Shown in pieces: positions 14,487 through 22,810 of a stretch of 24,595 nt of DNA (position 1 is its first letter; every line of letters begins with the position of its first letter). The notes beneath the pieces are model-generated. The model did no database searches. It had not been told where the DNA came from and worked only from the letters and a program-made list of their open reading frames with translations. The DNA is taken from NCBI GenBank assembly GCA_052389435.1, contig JBQTIB010000090.1, positions 1 through 24,595 of the forward strand, read 5' to 3'. The translations under genes and the position numbers were made by a program. The stretch is from JBQTKD01 sp052389435. Lineage in GTDB: Bacteria; Actinomycetota; Actinomycetes; Sporichthyales; Sporichthyaceae.

Positions 14487-15161
14487 TCAGCGGCGCGAGG
14501 GCGCCGGGACGACGGGATCGGCTCCCAGGGAGTACAGGATCTCGGCGTTGAACTGGTAGGCGAGGTGCACCTCGGCGATCAGCGCGTCGCGTTCGGCCTC
14601 GCCCCAGGGCAGCGCGTCGAGCAGCGCGCGGTAGCGCAGCTTGAACTCGCGCGGGCTCGCCAGTTCCGGGAAGGCGTAGAAGGAGGTGCCCCGCTCGTCG
14701 GGCAGTTCGAGGTGGCGGCGCAGCACCCGGGCCACGATCATGCCGCCGGACAGGTCCCCGAGGTAGCGCACGTAGTGGTGCGCCAGCAGCGCGGCGGGCC
14801 GCTGGAAGCAGACGGTGCGGATGTGCTCGCAGTAGCGCTGCGTGGCCGCCAGGACCGGCGACGCCGTCGCAACGCCGGCCTCCCGGAGGTAGTCCAGGTC
14901 CGCGCGCAGCGCGGCCAGCCGGGACAGTTCGGCGGCGAGGAACTCCCCGACGACCGGATCGGAGTTGGCGGCCACGGCCGCCTCGAGCTCGGTGTAGATC
15001 GCCTGGTGCTGCACGACCAGCCGCGCGTACCCCTCCAGGCCGAGCCGCCCGCCGAGCAGGTCCTGGATGAAGGGGGCGTGCTCGGCGTGCTCGTGGACCT
15101 CGCGGGTGTCCTCGCGGATGCGCTTGGACAGCGGGATCTCGGCGGTGCGCGTGGGGGTCAT
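14487..15161 (-). CDS. hmuO: Heme oxygenase (biliverdin-producing, HmuO type)
   Basis: The product has 224 residues, the normal length for bacterial HmuO/HO-1-type enzymes, with no signal peptide, so it is cytoplasmic. It converts heme to biliverdin, CO and Fe2+, releasing iron from imported heme. The proximal heme-ligand region VHEHAEHAPF matches the HmuO AHEKAEHSTF pattern, placing the axial His at His23. The distal helix RYLGDLSGG carries the conserved Gly-Asp-Leu-Ser-Gly-Gly in which the Asp organises the active-site water network. FYAFPEL and the C-terminal AYQFN helix also fit. The ATG at 15161 has GGAG upstream. It is the last gene of the minus-strand heme cluster, but has its own promoter region with two operator sites (15201-15231) and an iron-box-like site at 15247, pointing to independent induction. 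Confidence 0.95.
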   Translation of the reverse strand: MTPTRTAEIPLSKRIREDTREVHEHAEHAPFIQDLLGGRLGLEGYARLVVQHQAIYTELEAAVAANSDPVVGEFLAAELSRLAALRADLDYLREAGVATASPVLAATQRYCEHIRTVCFQRPAALLAHHYVRYLGDLSGGMIVARVLRRHLELPDERGTSFYAFPELASPREFKLRYRALLDALPWGEAERDALIAEVHLAYQFNAEILYSLGADPVVPAPSRR

Positions 15162-15200
15162 CGGGCGGCTCCGGCTCGAAACGACGGCGAGGCAACCCTA

Positions 15201-15213
15201 CGACAATCTGTCG
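15201..15213 (-). promoter_or_regulatory. CGACA-N3-TGTCG operator-like site (hemO, proximal)
   Basis: CGACAATCTGTCG, flanked by A and T, extends to a 15-bp palindrome with a three-base centre (ACGACA-ATC-TGTCGT). It lies 39 bp upstream of the hemO ATG. Confidence 0.7.
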
Positions 15214-15218
15214 TGAAA

Positions 15219-15231
15219 TGACAGACCGTCG
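15219..15231 (-). promoter_or_regulatory. CGACA-N3-TGTCG operator-like site (hemO, distal)
   Basis: On the minus strand it is CGACGGTCTGTCA, a looser copy starting 18 bp upstream of the proximal site. Both are preceded by TTTCA. Paired sites suggest cooperative binding. Confidence 0.5.
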
Positions 15232-15246
15232 TGAAAAATACTTCGC

Positions 15247-15265
15247 TTAGCCTGACCTTACCTGC
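15247..15265 (-). promoter_or_regulatory. DtxR/IdeR iron-box-like site upstream of hemO
   Basis: TTAGCCTGACCTTACCTGC matches about 12 of 19 positions of TTAGGTTAGSCTAACCTAA. It overlaps the stop codon of the DUF916-like gene and lies just upstream of the operator pair. Confidence 0.5.
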
Positions 15266-16239
15266 ATCGTCCTCCGCAGGCGCCACCAGAGGCCGCCGAC
15301 CGACGCTCCGACGAGGAGCGCGAGCAGTCCGAGCAGCGTCCAGGGCACGGTCCAGGTGCCGGTCGTCCGCTTGGCGATCGCCACCTCGGCGCCGAACTCC
15401 TCGCCTGGACGGGTGGCGAGCGGACGCAGTTCGACCTGCACCGAGCTGCGGACGGTCGGGGCGACGCCGGGCAGCCGAGCGGTCACGGTCCGCGTATCGC
15501 CCGGCAGCAGCTCGGGGAGCGGGTCGAGGAAGATGCGCCTGCCCTCGAGCCCGAGCGGTCCGCGCACCCGCAGCGCCTGCTGGGCGGCCATGCGGACGTT
15601 GCCGCTGTTGACGACCGTGTAGGTCGCGACCACTTCGCCCCGCCCGAGCGGGTTGGCCGTCCCGCGGTAGTCGACGCTCAGCGAGCTCACCGTCAGCGCG
15701 GGGCGCAGGGTGCCGTCGACGCGCAGGTGCACGAGGTTGGCGAGCCGCTGCTCGACGCGGACCGGGCCGTCGCCGGTCGCCTGAGTGGACAGCGCGGAGA
15801 CGATGCCGCCGACTAGGTCGCCGCTTTCGGCGTCCTGGGGGACGGTGAGGGTGAACGGGACGTCGACGAGCTCTCCGGGGGCGAGCTCGACCGAGGACCG
15901 CTCGAGGCGGATCCACGCACCGACCCGCCGGGGCGCCTCGCCGGCCGGCAGCAGGTCGAGGGCCCCGCCCGCGGCGGTGCGCGCGTCGCTGGCGTAGAGG
16001 GTCAGTCCCAGCGGGCTGCGGCCGAAGTTGCGAATGCGGACGCTGTCGGCGAGCGACTGGGTCGGCGCGAGCGCGAAGGCGAAGTTCGACCGCTCCGGCT
16101 GTCCCTCGACCGGGGTCGGCCGGATCGACCAGACCGTCGGACCGGGCGCTTCCGCGGAAGTGCCCGCGGCCGGCGCGGGAACGGCCAGGAGCCCGAGGAG
16201 GAGGCAGAGCGCGGCGCGCGTGCGGCGCCGGTGCGGCAT
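15247..16239 (-). CDS. DUF916-like (WxL-partner) membrane-anchored surface protein
   Basis: The product has 330 residues. The ATG at 16239 has GAGGGG upstream and lies only 10 bp after the stop of the HtaA-WxL gene, so the two are one operon. It has a signal peptide (~1-25) and an N-domain (~35-160) with the DUF916 pattern: VWSIRPTP, FAFALAPTQSLADSVRIRN, LYASDARTAAGG, AWIRLERSSVELAPGELVDVPF and VPQDAESGDLVGGIV. A second beta-sandwich (~165-285) contains VVATYTVVNSGNVRM and LLPGDTRTV, comparable to the DUF3324 part of Firmicutes WxL-interacting proteins. A C-terminal TM helix (~300-318) and a short basic tail follow. In Firmicutes, DUF916/DUF3324 proteins are encoded beside WxL proteins and bind both them and peptidoglycan. 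By analogy this would be the membrane partner of the WxL-like proteins here. Confidence 0.8.
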   Translation of the reverse strand: MPHRRRTRAALCLLLGLLAVPAPAAGTSAEAPGPTVWSIRPTPVEGQPERSNFAFALAPTQSLADSVRIRNFGRSPLGLTLYASDARTAAGGALDLLPAGEAPRRVGAWIRLERSSVELAPGELVDVPFTLTVPQDAESGDLVGGIVSALSTQATGDGPVRVEQRLANLVHLRVDGTLRPALTVSSLSVDYRGTANPLGRGEVVATYTVVNSGNVRMAAQQALRVRGPLGLEGRRIFLDPLPELLPGDTRTVTARLPGVAPTVRSSVQVELRPLATRPGEEFGAEVAIAKRTTGTWTVPWTLLGLLALLVGASVGGLWWRLRRTMQVRSG

Positions 16240-16249
16240 CGTTCGCCCC

Positions 16250-19141
16250 TCAGCCCAGGGCGGTGATCGTCAGGGTGCTCGTGTAGGTCCCGGGCGCGGT
16301 GCTCACCGGCACCCGCAGCACCAGGGTGGCGCCGAGGCGGGCGGTTCCCGGACCGTGACCGCCGGGCGAGTAGGCCAGCAGCGCGCCCGGGCTCAGGCCC
16401 TCGCCGTCGGGACGGCCGGCCTCGATCGGCGGCCCGGGCATGGCCCCGGCACCGGGGACGATCACCTGCGGCGTCCAGCCGAGGTAGCCGGCGGGCAGGC
16501 CGCCGGAGAACGGGCTCATCTGCCCGGACAGCGACCAGGACGCACCGCCGGTGCGAGTGTCGGTGACGACGACGGGATCGAGCAGGCCGACGGCCTGGAG
16601 GAACCCGGCGCCGTCGGGCGCGAGCTGGAAGTCCACCAGCCGGTCCCCGTCGACGGCCCACACGAACTCGCCCGCGGTGATCGGCATGAACAGCGAGTTG
16701 GGCGGCAGCTGGCCGTTGGCCATGGTCTGGTCTCCCGGCGCGACGCCGCCGACCGCACTGCTGCCTCCGCCTCCGCCGAGCACGGTGAGGACGACCTCCT
16801 CGGAGAAGGCCACGCCCACCGGGTTCGCGACTCGGGCCCGGTAGCGGGTCCCGTTCAGTTCGGGCCCGACCGCGGCGAGGCCGAGGGCGCCGAACCCGGT
16901 GCCGCTGGACGCGGCGGCCTGGGGGCCGAGGTCGCGCCACTGCCCGTCGACGAGCCGCTCCCAGCCGACCACGGGGTCCGGCGTTCCGGTGGCGACCACG
17001 GCGAAGTTCGCGTTGCGCCCGGCCTCGGTGGTGGCCGAGACGGGTTGGAAGGCGATGCGGGGCGGGGACAGGACGGCGAGGGTCGCCGGTTCGGTCGCGA
17101 CCGAACCGGCGGCGTTGACGAAGACCGCCCGGAACTGGGAGCGGTGGTCCCCGGCGCGGACCTCGGCGGTCAGGCCCGCCGCCGTCGCCCCCGGGACGTC
17201 GGAGAACCGGGCCTCCCCGGAGCGGCGCACCTGCCAGCGCAGCGAGGTGTCGGGCTGGGTCGGGGCACCGACGGTGAACGTCACGCGCGCCACGTCGTCG
17301 GGCCGCGCCAGGGAGATCTGCGGGGAGGCCGGGGCGATCGGCGCCGCGAAGCCCGGCATGACCCCGGTGGAACGGTAGGCCGCGAAGCCGTACCGGTAGC
17401 GATCGGTGCCGTCGGCGCGGAAGGCGAGGCCGTCGCTGGACAGGACGTGCGCGGTCCGGTCGGGTCCGACCCAGACGAACGCAGCCCGGTCGTTGAGCAG
17501 CGGGTCGGCCTGGTCGGCGAGGATGCGGCCTTCGCGCACGAGCAGGAGCCGACGGTCGGCCGGCACCTGGAGCCACAGCGTTCCGTCGACGGGGTCGAAG
17601 CTTGCCGCCTGTACGTCGGCGCGGGCGAACTCCAGGCGCCCGCCGAGCAGTTGCACCGCGCCCCCGCCGACGACCCGCACGGTCTGCACGGAGGCCGGTC
17701 CCGGTGCGCGGGCGCGCAGCAGCATCGCGACGTGACCGTTCGCGCCGACGACCAGGTCCGGCGGCGCGGGCTGTTCGGTGCCGGGGACCTCCACGGCCAG
17801 CGCCTCGACGCCGGGCACGACGCGGCGCAGCAGCGCGGAGTGCACGGCCGCGTTGGGCCGCAGCAGGATCGAACCGTCGGAGGCCACCGCGGCGAGGTCG
17901 CCGTACCAGTCGCGGTTGCGTCCGGGCGGGCCGTTGGGCACGACCTGGCGCGTTTCGACGAAGCCGCCGGGACCGTTCTCGGCGTAGGTGTTCAGGAACC
18001 ACACGTGGGCGTCGAAGTTGTCCGGCGCGACGTTCGGGGGCACCTCGCGGTCGAAGGTGTAGAGGCGGCGACGCTCGGCGTCCCACATCTGCCGGTACAC
18101 CGTGCCGCGCACGACCAGCGGCACCGGGAGCGCCTGGGTGCTCCAGGTGTTCGCGGCCTGGTCCCACTGGAGGTAGGAGTCGATCGGCGCGGCCGGGTTG
18201 GACCGGAAGTACACGCGCCGATTCGCCGGGTCGGCGAACTCGAACCGCTCGACCGGCGGGACCGTGCTCGAGGTGCCGAACCGGCCGGTCGAGGTCTCGA
18301 AGGACTGGATGCGGACCCCGGTGCCCGGGATGTCGACGCGGGCGTGCACGACGCCGAGGCGGTCGTCGACCAGCAGCGGTTCGAGCCACGAGGCGCCGTT
18401 GCCCACCCAGGGGAAGGGCCGGTCCGCGGTGCGTTCCAGGCGCGCGAGGCCGGGCTGTCCGAACCCTTCGGACAGGTCCGGGGCCCCGCCCGGACCGGGG
18501 TAGGAGACGTCGACCGGATCGAGGAGTCGGCCCGCCGGGAACCGGCCGCCGAAGAGTTCCGCGGCGGCCTGCCCGGTCAGCTCCGCGCGCACGCCGCCCC
18601 AGCGGGTCAGGCCGTTGGCGGAGGTCGGCAGCTGGCGGGCGATGTCGAGGTTGGCGATCGGCAGCCGTCCGAGCGATCGCGGACCGCCCGGATCCACCCG
18701 ATCCACCTGCATCGTCAGCGTCGAGCCGTCCCCGGCCAGGCGCACCTCGGGGTTGGACAGGGTCAGGTCCAGGCGCGGGCGGCCGGTGACCGGGTCGGGG
18801 TCGGCCAGCCACTGCACGCGCCCGGCGAAGGTCAGCGACGTGCTGCGGGCGACCTCGTCGTAGGAGCCGCCCGCCACCGGCCAGACGTAGGCGCCGGAGG
18901 GATCCTGGCCGACGCCGCCGGTCAGTGCCCCGGGTCCGGCCCACTGGCGAAAGGTGCGGTCCAGCCCCCAGAGGAGGTTGCCCGCGGAGATGGGGACCGC
19001 GGTTCGGACCGCGGGCGCGACGGCCGAGAGCAGACCCGCGACCAGGACGGCCCCGAGGACAAGGGCGGTCGTGCGCGCGGCGCGGCGAAGCACCGAGACG
19101 GGGCCGTGCGCCGCTCGGACCGCCGGGCCGTTGCCGCTCAT
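16250..19141 (-). CDS. HtaA-domain protein with Ig-like and C-terminal WxL-like domains
   Basis: The product has 963 residues. The ATG at 19141 has GGAG 8 nt upstream, and the N-terminal hydrophobic segment (~24-48) is a signal peptide or anchor. The HtaA-type heme-binding domain spans ~50-215: LLWGLDRTF, YVWPVAGGSYD, FAGRVQW, LDLTLSNPEV, and AELTGQAAAELFGGRFPAG...LDPVDVSYPG. The usual axial Tyr nine residues after the Trp is Trp67 here. Residues ~220-590 are beta-rich with Trp/Asp repeats suggestive of a propeller (SYLQWD, RQMWDAERRRLYTFD, VAMLLRA, FVWVGPD); unassigned. Two Ig-like modules follow (~600-690, ~690-785). The end (~801-963) is the WxL-like domain: GEFVWAV, VTDTRTGGASWSLSGQ, LGWTP, final YTSTLTITALG. 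It is upstream of the DUF916-like gene, whose family members partner WxL proteins. Confidence 0.85.
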   Translation of the reverse strand: MSGNGPAVRAAHGPVSVLRRAARTTALVLGAVLVAGLLSAVAPAVRTAVPISAGNLLWGLDRTFRQWAGPGALTGGVGQDPSGAYVWPVAGGSYDEVARSTSLTFAGRVQWLADPDPVTGRPRLDLTLSNPEVRLAGDGSTLTMQVDRVDPGGPRSLGRLPIANLDIARQLPTSANGLTRWGGVRAELTGQAAAELFGGRFPAGRLLDPVDVSYPGPGGAPDLSEGFGQPGLARLERTADRPFPWVGNGASWLEPLLVDDRLGVVHARVDIPGTGVRIQSFETSTGRFGTSSTVPPVERFEFADPANRRVYFRSNPAAPIDSYLQWDQAANTWSTQALPVPLVVRGTVYRQMWDAERRRLYTFDREVPPNVAPDNFDAHVWFLNTYAENGPGGFVETRQVVPNGPPGRNRDWYGDLAAVASDGSILLRPNAAVHSALLRRVVPGVEALAVEVPGTEQPAPPDLVVGANGHVAMLLRARAPGPASVQTVRVVGGGAVQLLGGRLEFARADVQAASFDPVDGTLWLQVPADRRLLLVREGRILADQADPLLNDRAAFVWVGPDRTAHVLSSDGLAFRADGTDRYRYGFAAYRSTGVMPGFAAPIAPASPQISLARPDDVARVTFTVGAPTQPDTSLRWQVRRSGEARFSDVPGATAAGLTAEVRAGDHRSQFRAVFVNAAGSVATEPATLAVLSPPRIAFQPVSATTEAGRNANFAVVATGTPDPVVGWERLVDGQWRDLGPQAAASSGTGFGALGLAAVGPELNGTRYRARVANPVGVAFSEEVVLTVLGGGGGSSAVGGVAPGDQTMANGQLPPNSLFMPITAGEFVWAVDGDRLVDFQLAPDGAGFLQAVGLLDPVVVTDTRTGGASWSLSGQMSPFSGGLPAGYLGWTPQVIVPGAGAMPGPPIEAGRPDGEGLSPGALLAYSPGGHGPGTARLGATLVLRVPVSTAPGTYTSTLTITALG

Positions 19142-19265
19142 GTCGGGCGCTCCATCGGAGACGCGGAACTACTACCGAAAGCGATCGTACGGGTACAAAT
19201 CGCCATCCGGCCGCGTCGGCGTCGAGCGTTTGCCCGACCCGCACCGGAGCATGGCCCGGCCTCGG

Positions 19266-20702
19266 TCATCGCCGCCCGGGCCGCGAGCGGTTGGCGCGCA
19301 CCGCGATGGCGTCGCGCACTCCCCGCGAGGTGAAGTACGCGATCAGGCCGCCGATGCCCAGGACCACCGCGAACATGGCCACCCCGATCTGCTCCGACCC
19401 CGCAACGTCGGTGGCGGCCACGTCGACCAGTTCCCCGTCCGCCGGTCCGGTCGCCCGCGGAATCGGACGCGGCGAGCGCGTCGGCAGGGTGGTCGTGGAG
19501 GCCACCTGCGTCGCCGGCGGCGCGGTCGCCGCCGGCGCGGCCACCTGACTCGACGCGACGGGAGCCTGCGGCGGCGCCGCGTACTGCTGCTGGAACTGCG
19601 GCGCCTGGAACTGCTGCTGCGGCACGAACCCGGGCGGCGGCATGCCGTACCCCGGCGGAGGCGGTGGCCGGAACCAGGGCGGCGGGTTGTACTGCGAGCC
19701 CCCGACCATGGGCTGGTTCATCCCCGGCTGTGCCATGCCGGGCTGGCCCATTCCCGGCCGGCCCATCGGCGGACCGAACCAGCCGCCCTGCGGAGGCGGG
19801 GGCGGGCCGGCGGAGACGAACCCGTTGCCGGAGGACGTCGTTCCCGACGCGGGAGTGTTCGAGGTGGACGATCCGGTGGTCGTGTTGGACGTGTCCGTCT
19901 GGCCGGTGGTGGTCGTGGTGGTGGGCGCGTTGGGATTGCTCGAGCTGCTCGGCGGCGCTCCGATCGTGACGGTGCAGTTCGGAGTGCCACCGGAGCCGAT
20001 TCCAGTGAGGGAGGCGCTCACCGTGTCGACCGGGTCGCCCGCGTTGTAGAACCCACCGAAGGCCGCCGCCCCTGCAGCGGTCAGTTCGGTCTCCAGATTC
20101 GAGTAGGAAACGGTTCCTCCGGAATCCACCGCCTCGGTCGTCAGTTCGGAGAACGTCGCGAAGTCCACCCCTGTCGAGACGGGATCCACCGGAGTCGCCG
20201 GGTCGCCGTCGTCGCCGGGGCTCATGTCGACCACCAACTGCTTGCGGCCGGTGTCGAGGTCGATGACGACCGCCGGATTCGAGAACTTGAAGGCCTTGAA
20301 CGGGCTCGACCCGGTTGGACCGGTGCTGGCTCCCCCGTCGCTGTCGGTCAGCGTGACCGATCCGCCGTACTGGGCCGTGAAGCTGTTCGTGGCGGAGTCG
20401 TACACCCCACACTTGAACGGGAAGTTCCAGAACGCCGGGTAGGTCTGCGCCGGACTAGTTCCCAGCGCACCCACCTGACGGGTTTCGCTGCTGGGGGTGG
20501 CGCCGTCAGCCGCGACTGCGTCCTGGGTGCTGCCCGAGTGGCGGAGGTGGTAGTTCAGCAGCGTTTCCTTCAGACCCCACTGCAGGGATCCGCCGCTGGC
20601 GGCTGCGGCCGCCGCCGCCGCGGGCGGAGCACCGACAAGGGACAGGCCGCCGGCCGCCACCAGGCAGCCCAGCACCGCTACGAACTGCCGCGACGATCTC
20701 AT
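19266..20702 (-). CDS. HtaA-domain heme-binding protein, TM-anchored
   Basis: The product has 478 residues. The ATG at 20702 overlaps the upstream stop as ATGA, implying translational coupling. A signal peptide (~1-35) is followed by an HtaA domain (~37-235): LQWGLKETLLNY with the predicted axial Tyr51, then His52 and His55; FPFKCGVYD; FTAQYGGSVTL; a NPAVVIDLDTG...VVDMS strand pair; and the typical end LTAAGAAAFGGFYNAGDPVD. A Ser/Thr linker and a long Pro/Met/Gln-rich stretch with MGRPGMGQPGM and QQQFQAPQFQQQ units follow, then a C-terminal TM helix (~440-460) and a basic tail. HtaA domains bind heme at the cell surface and pass it toward HmuTUV-type transporters in corynebacteria. The N-domain is nearly collinear with the protein at 23194, but the anchoring end is different. 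Confidence 0.9.
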   Translation of the reverse strand: MRSSRQFVAVLGCLVAAGGLSLVGAPPAAAAAAAASGGSLQWGLKETLLNYHLRHSGSTQDAVAADGATPSSETRQVGALGTSPAQTYPAFWNFPFKCGVYDSATNSFTAQYGGSVTLTDSDGGASTGPTGSSPFKAFKFSNPAVVIDLDTGRKQLVVDMSPGDDGDPATPVDPVSTGVDFATFSELTTEAVDSGGTVSYSNLETELTAAGAAAFGGFYNAGDPVDTVSASLTGIGSGGTPNCTVTIGAPPSSSSNPNAPTTTTTTGQTDTSNTTTGSSTSNTPASGTTSSGNGFVSAGPPPPPQGGWFGPPMGRPGMGQPGMAQPGMNQPMVGGSQYNPPPWFRPPPPPGYGMPPPGFVPQQQFQAPQFQQQYAAPPQAPVASSQVAAPAATAPPATQVASTTTLPTRSPRPIPRATGPADGELVDVAATDVAGSEQIGVAMFAVVLGIGGLIAYFTSRGVRDAIAVRANRSRPGRR

Positions 20703-21829
20703 CGTGCCGACGGAAATCCCGAACCGAGCCTGCGGACCAGTGCGCCACTGCCCATCAGGCGGATGAGGGCAATCGCCATACCGCCTCCTGCGACGACGGC
20801 GACCCCGAGCAGCAGGGGCGATCCGCGGGAGTTCTCGCCGTCGCCGAACGAGCCCGCGACGAGCGCGCCGTCGTCCAGGCGGGAGTCCCCCTTGACCGGC
20901 ACGAGCGACGTGGTCGCCGGCGCGCTCGAGGTCTGCACGTCCTGAGCGGCAACGAGCGATTCGGGAACGCGCGCCGGCGTCGGCGTGGGAGTCGGCGTGG
21001 CGACCTGAGGCGCTGCGGCGGGTGCCTGCTGGGCCGGGGCCTGCTGGATCGGTGCCTGCTGCGGAGGAGCCGCGAACTGCTGCGGCGGGCGGTACTGCGG
21101 CTGCGGCGCAAAGCCCATCGGCGGCTGCTGCGGCATGAACTGCTGCTGCGGCATCATGCCCATCGGCGGCTGCTGGAAGTTCTGCGGTTGTTGGAAGTTC
21201 TGCGGCTGCCCGACCTGCGGCGAACCGCCGGCGCCGTTGAAGCTGATGGGCGCGAACTTCTCGTTCGTCGCGCTGGTCTTGCCGTGCGCGCCGATGGTGA
21301 ACACCCCGCACCGCACCTGACGACAGTCGAACTGCCGGGTGCCGCCGGTCGGCAGCGTGGTGGTGAAGGTCGGTCCGGGGATGTTCAACTGTGCGGTCCA
21401 GTTGCCGTTGCGGTCCATGTGGAACTGGGTCTGGGATCCGGTCTCGCCGCCCCGGGTGAACGAGACCATCGCCATGCCGGAGTTGCTGGAGCGCGTGTCC
21501 GCCCCGCCGCCCTCTCCCGGGTAGAAGTACGTGCCGCCGAAGGTGCCCTGGGTCCCCGAAGACCTCCGCGTGCTCGGGCCCCAACTGCTGCCCTCGACGT
21601 AGCCGAAGAAGACGTAGACCCCGCCGAAGACCTGCTGGCCCTCTGCGTAGGCCGGAACGAGGTAGTCCCGGCCGGTGACCGTGACGGTGCCGCCGCCACC
21701 GAGGGAGGGCGGGTTCACCGACAGCGTGGGATTGCCCGTGCCCTGACCGGCGTGGGCGCTCGGCGCCCCGGCGAACACGGCACCGCACAGGCCCAGGGCC
21801 GCCACCAGACCGCCCAGCGTGGTCTTCAC
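20699..21829 (-). CDS. Exported neocarzinostatin/IPT-like surface protein with Gln/Pro/Met-rich stalk
   Basis: The product has 376 residues. The GTG at 21829 has GGAGG 8 nt upstream. After the signal peptide (~1-28) comes an Ig/IPT-like or neocarzinostatin-like domain (~32-205): NPTLSVNPPSLGGGGTVTVTG, VYVFFGYVEG, GNWTAQLNIPG, and a Cys pair in DCRQVRCGVFTIGAHG followed by FAPISFNG. A Gln/Pro/Met-rich stalk (~208-285; QNFQQP and PMGMMPQQQ), a PTPTPTP segment and a C-terminal TM helix (~342-360) follow. Similar domains occur beside HtaA proteins in other actinobacteria, but the biochemical role is not established. It is the first gene of the minus-strand heme cluster and overlaps the next gene by 4 bp. 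An iron-box-like site and a CGACA-N3-TGTCG site lie upstream. Confidence 0.8.
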   Translation of the reverse strand: MKTTLGGLVAALGLCGAVFAGAPSAHAGQGTGNPTLSVNPPSLGGGGTVTVTGRDYLVPAYAEGQQVFGGVYVFFGYVEGSSWGPSTRRSSGTQGTFGGTYFYPGEGGGADTRSSNSGMAMVSFTRGGETGSQTQFHMDRNGNWTAQLNIPGPTFTTTLPTGGTRQFDCRQVRCGVFTIGAHGKTSATNEKFAPISFNGAGGSPQVGQPQNFQQPQNFQQPPMGMMPQQQFMPQQPPMGFAPQPQYRPPQQFAAPPQQAPIQQAPAQQAPAAAPQVATPTPTPTPARVPESLVAAQDVQTSSAPATTSLVPVKGDSRLDDGALVAGSFGDGENSRGSPLLLGVAVVAGGGMAIALIRLMGSGALVRRLGSGFPSAR

Positions 21830-21880
21830 GATCGCTACCTCCAGGACGTCGAACCGAGCAGGCCCACAGTCCCGTCCGAA

Positions 21881-21899
21881 TTAGGGCAGCCTATGCAAC
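21881..21899 (-). promoter_or_regulatory. DtxR/IdeR iron-box-like site (heme operon promoter)
   Basis: TTAGGGCAGCCTATGCAAC matches about 13 of 19 positions of TTAGGTTAGSCTAACCTAA. It lies 51 bp upstream of the GTG at 21829, a good position for repression of the heme operon by iron. Confidence 0.55.
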
Positions 21900-21926
21900 C
21901 CTCGGATGTTCAACAGGTCGACTTTA

Positions 21927-21939
21927 CGACAAGTTGTCG
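21927..21939 (-). promoter_or_regulatory. CGACA-N3-TGTCG operator-like site (heme operon)
   Basis: CGACAAGTTGTCG is an 11-of-13 self-complementary site preceded by TTTA. It lies 27 bp beyond the iron-box-like site, in the region shared with the divergent gene at 22013, so it could affect both directions. Confidence 0.7.
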
Positions 21940-22012
21940 CCGGCATCGAGGGGTACGCCGGGTGCAAAGGCTTGGCTTTCCTCACCGGCACAGGCGGGGC
22001 ATCATCGCTGCC

Positions 22013-22609
22013 ATGACAGGACGCTGGGCGCAGGTCGATCGGCCGGACGGCACCGTCCGCCAGGACTGGGTGCCCGCCGAGCAGCCGCCCTCTCCGGACG
22101 GCACCGCCGGCGAGTGGCACGTCGTCGAGGACGGGCCGGGCCTGCCCACCCGCTGGGAGTGGCACGCCATCGCGACCGCTCCGCCCGGGGGCGCGGCCGC
22201 CACCGCGACCGCGCACACCCCCCGACCCGAGGCCCGACCCGAAACCGGACCGCCCCCGGCCGACGTCGGTCCTCCGCCCGCGGGTCCCACCCACCCCGCC
22301 GCCGCCGGGCCGAGCGCACCGCCGGACGACCGCCGGGCGGCGCTGGCGATCGGCGCGATCTGGGGCGCGTTCGTGGCCCTGCTGCCCGGCGTGCGCAGTC
22401 CGCTCGCCGCCACCTGGGACAGGGTCGCCGACGAGGGTTCGCTGGGACACGCACTGCTGCTGGCCGTGCTCGTGGCGGTCTACGTCCTCGGTGCCTTTGC
22501 CGTCGCCAAGGGCTTCGCGCGCCTGTTCGCGCCGGGTCGTCCCGCGGCGACGCGACTCGAGGACTCGGCCGAACGCGAGCCCTCGCACAGCGGCGCTCCA
22601 GGAGCCTGA
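22013..22609 (+). CDS. Small two-TM membrane protein of unknown function
   Basis: The product has 198 residues. The ATG at 22013 is the best-placed start, with GGCGGGG about 12 nt upstream (weak). The N-terminal cytoplasmic-looking part (~1-60) is Trp-rich (GRWAQVDRPDGTVRQDWVPAE, GEWHVVEDGPG, RWEWHAIATAPP). A Pro/Thr/Ala linker follows (~60-105), then two TM helices (~107-130 and ~148-170) and a short polar tail. No family is recognised. It is divergent from the heme operon across a 183-bp region holding the iron-box-like and operator sites, so co-regulation is possible but not shown. Confidence 0.75.
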   Translation: MTGRWAQVDRPDGTVRQDWVPAEQPPSPDGTAGEWHVVEDGPGLPTRWEWHAIATAPPGGAAATATAHTPRPEARPETGPPPADVGPPPAGPTHPAAAGPSAPPDDRRAALAIGAIWGAFVALLPGVRSPLAATWDRVADEGSLGHALLLAVLVAVYVLGAFAVAKGFARLFAPGRPAATRLEDSAEREPSHSGAPGA

Positions 22610-22810
22610 CGCCCGGACGGCGCAGCCCGGCCGAGGCGAGCGCCCACCGGAGGCCCGCGGGCCACGCGGGTGCACGAACGGCGGACCGCTCGCTCGAGAA
22701 ATCCGACCCTTTCTCACCTGTGCCGCCCCGTCGAGCCCGGCGATTCAGCGGGTCGGCGCCTGCCCCGCGAGGCGTTGCACAGATCTCGTATTTGATCTTG
22801 ACCCTTAAGT

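Noticed and set aside
16144..16160. CTTCCGCGGAAG palindrome matching the centre of the 243-270 element
   Set aside because: It is only 12 bp, lies inside the signal-peptide coding region of the DUF916-like gene and lacks the flanking arms, so it is probably chance in high-GC DNA.
16028..19333. Very long plus-strand open frames opposite the HtaA/WxL genes
   Set aside because: They are Arg/Gly/Pro-rich antisense frames kept open by high GC. The minus-strand frames have signal peptides, recognisable domains and ribosome-binding sites.
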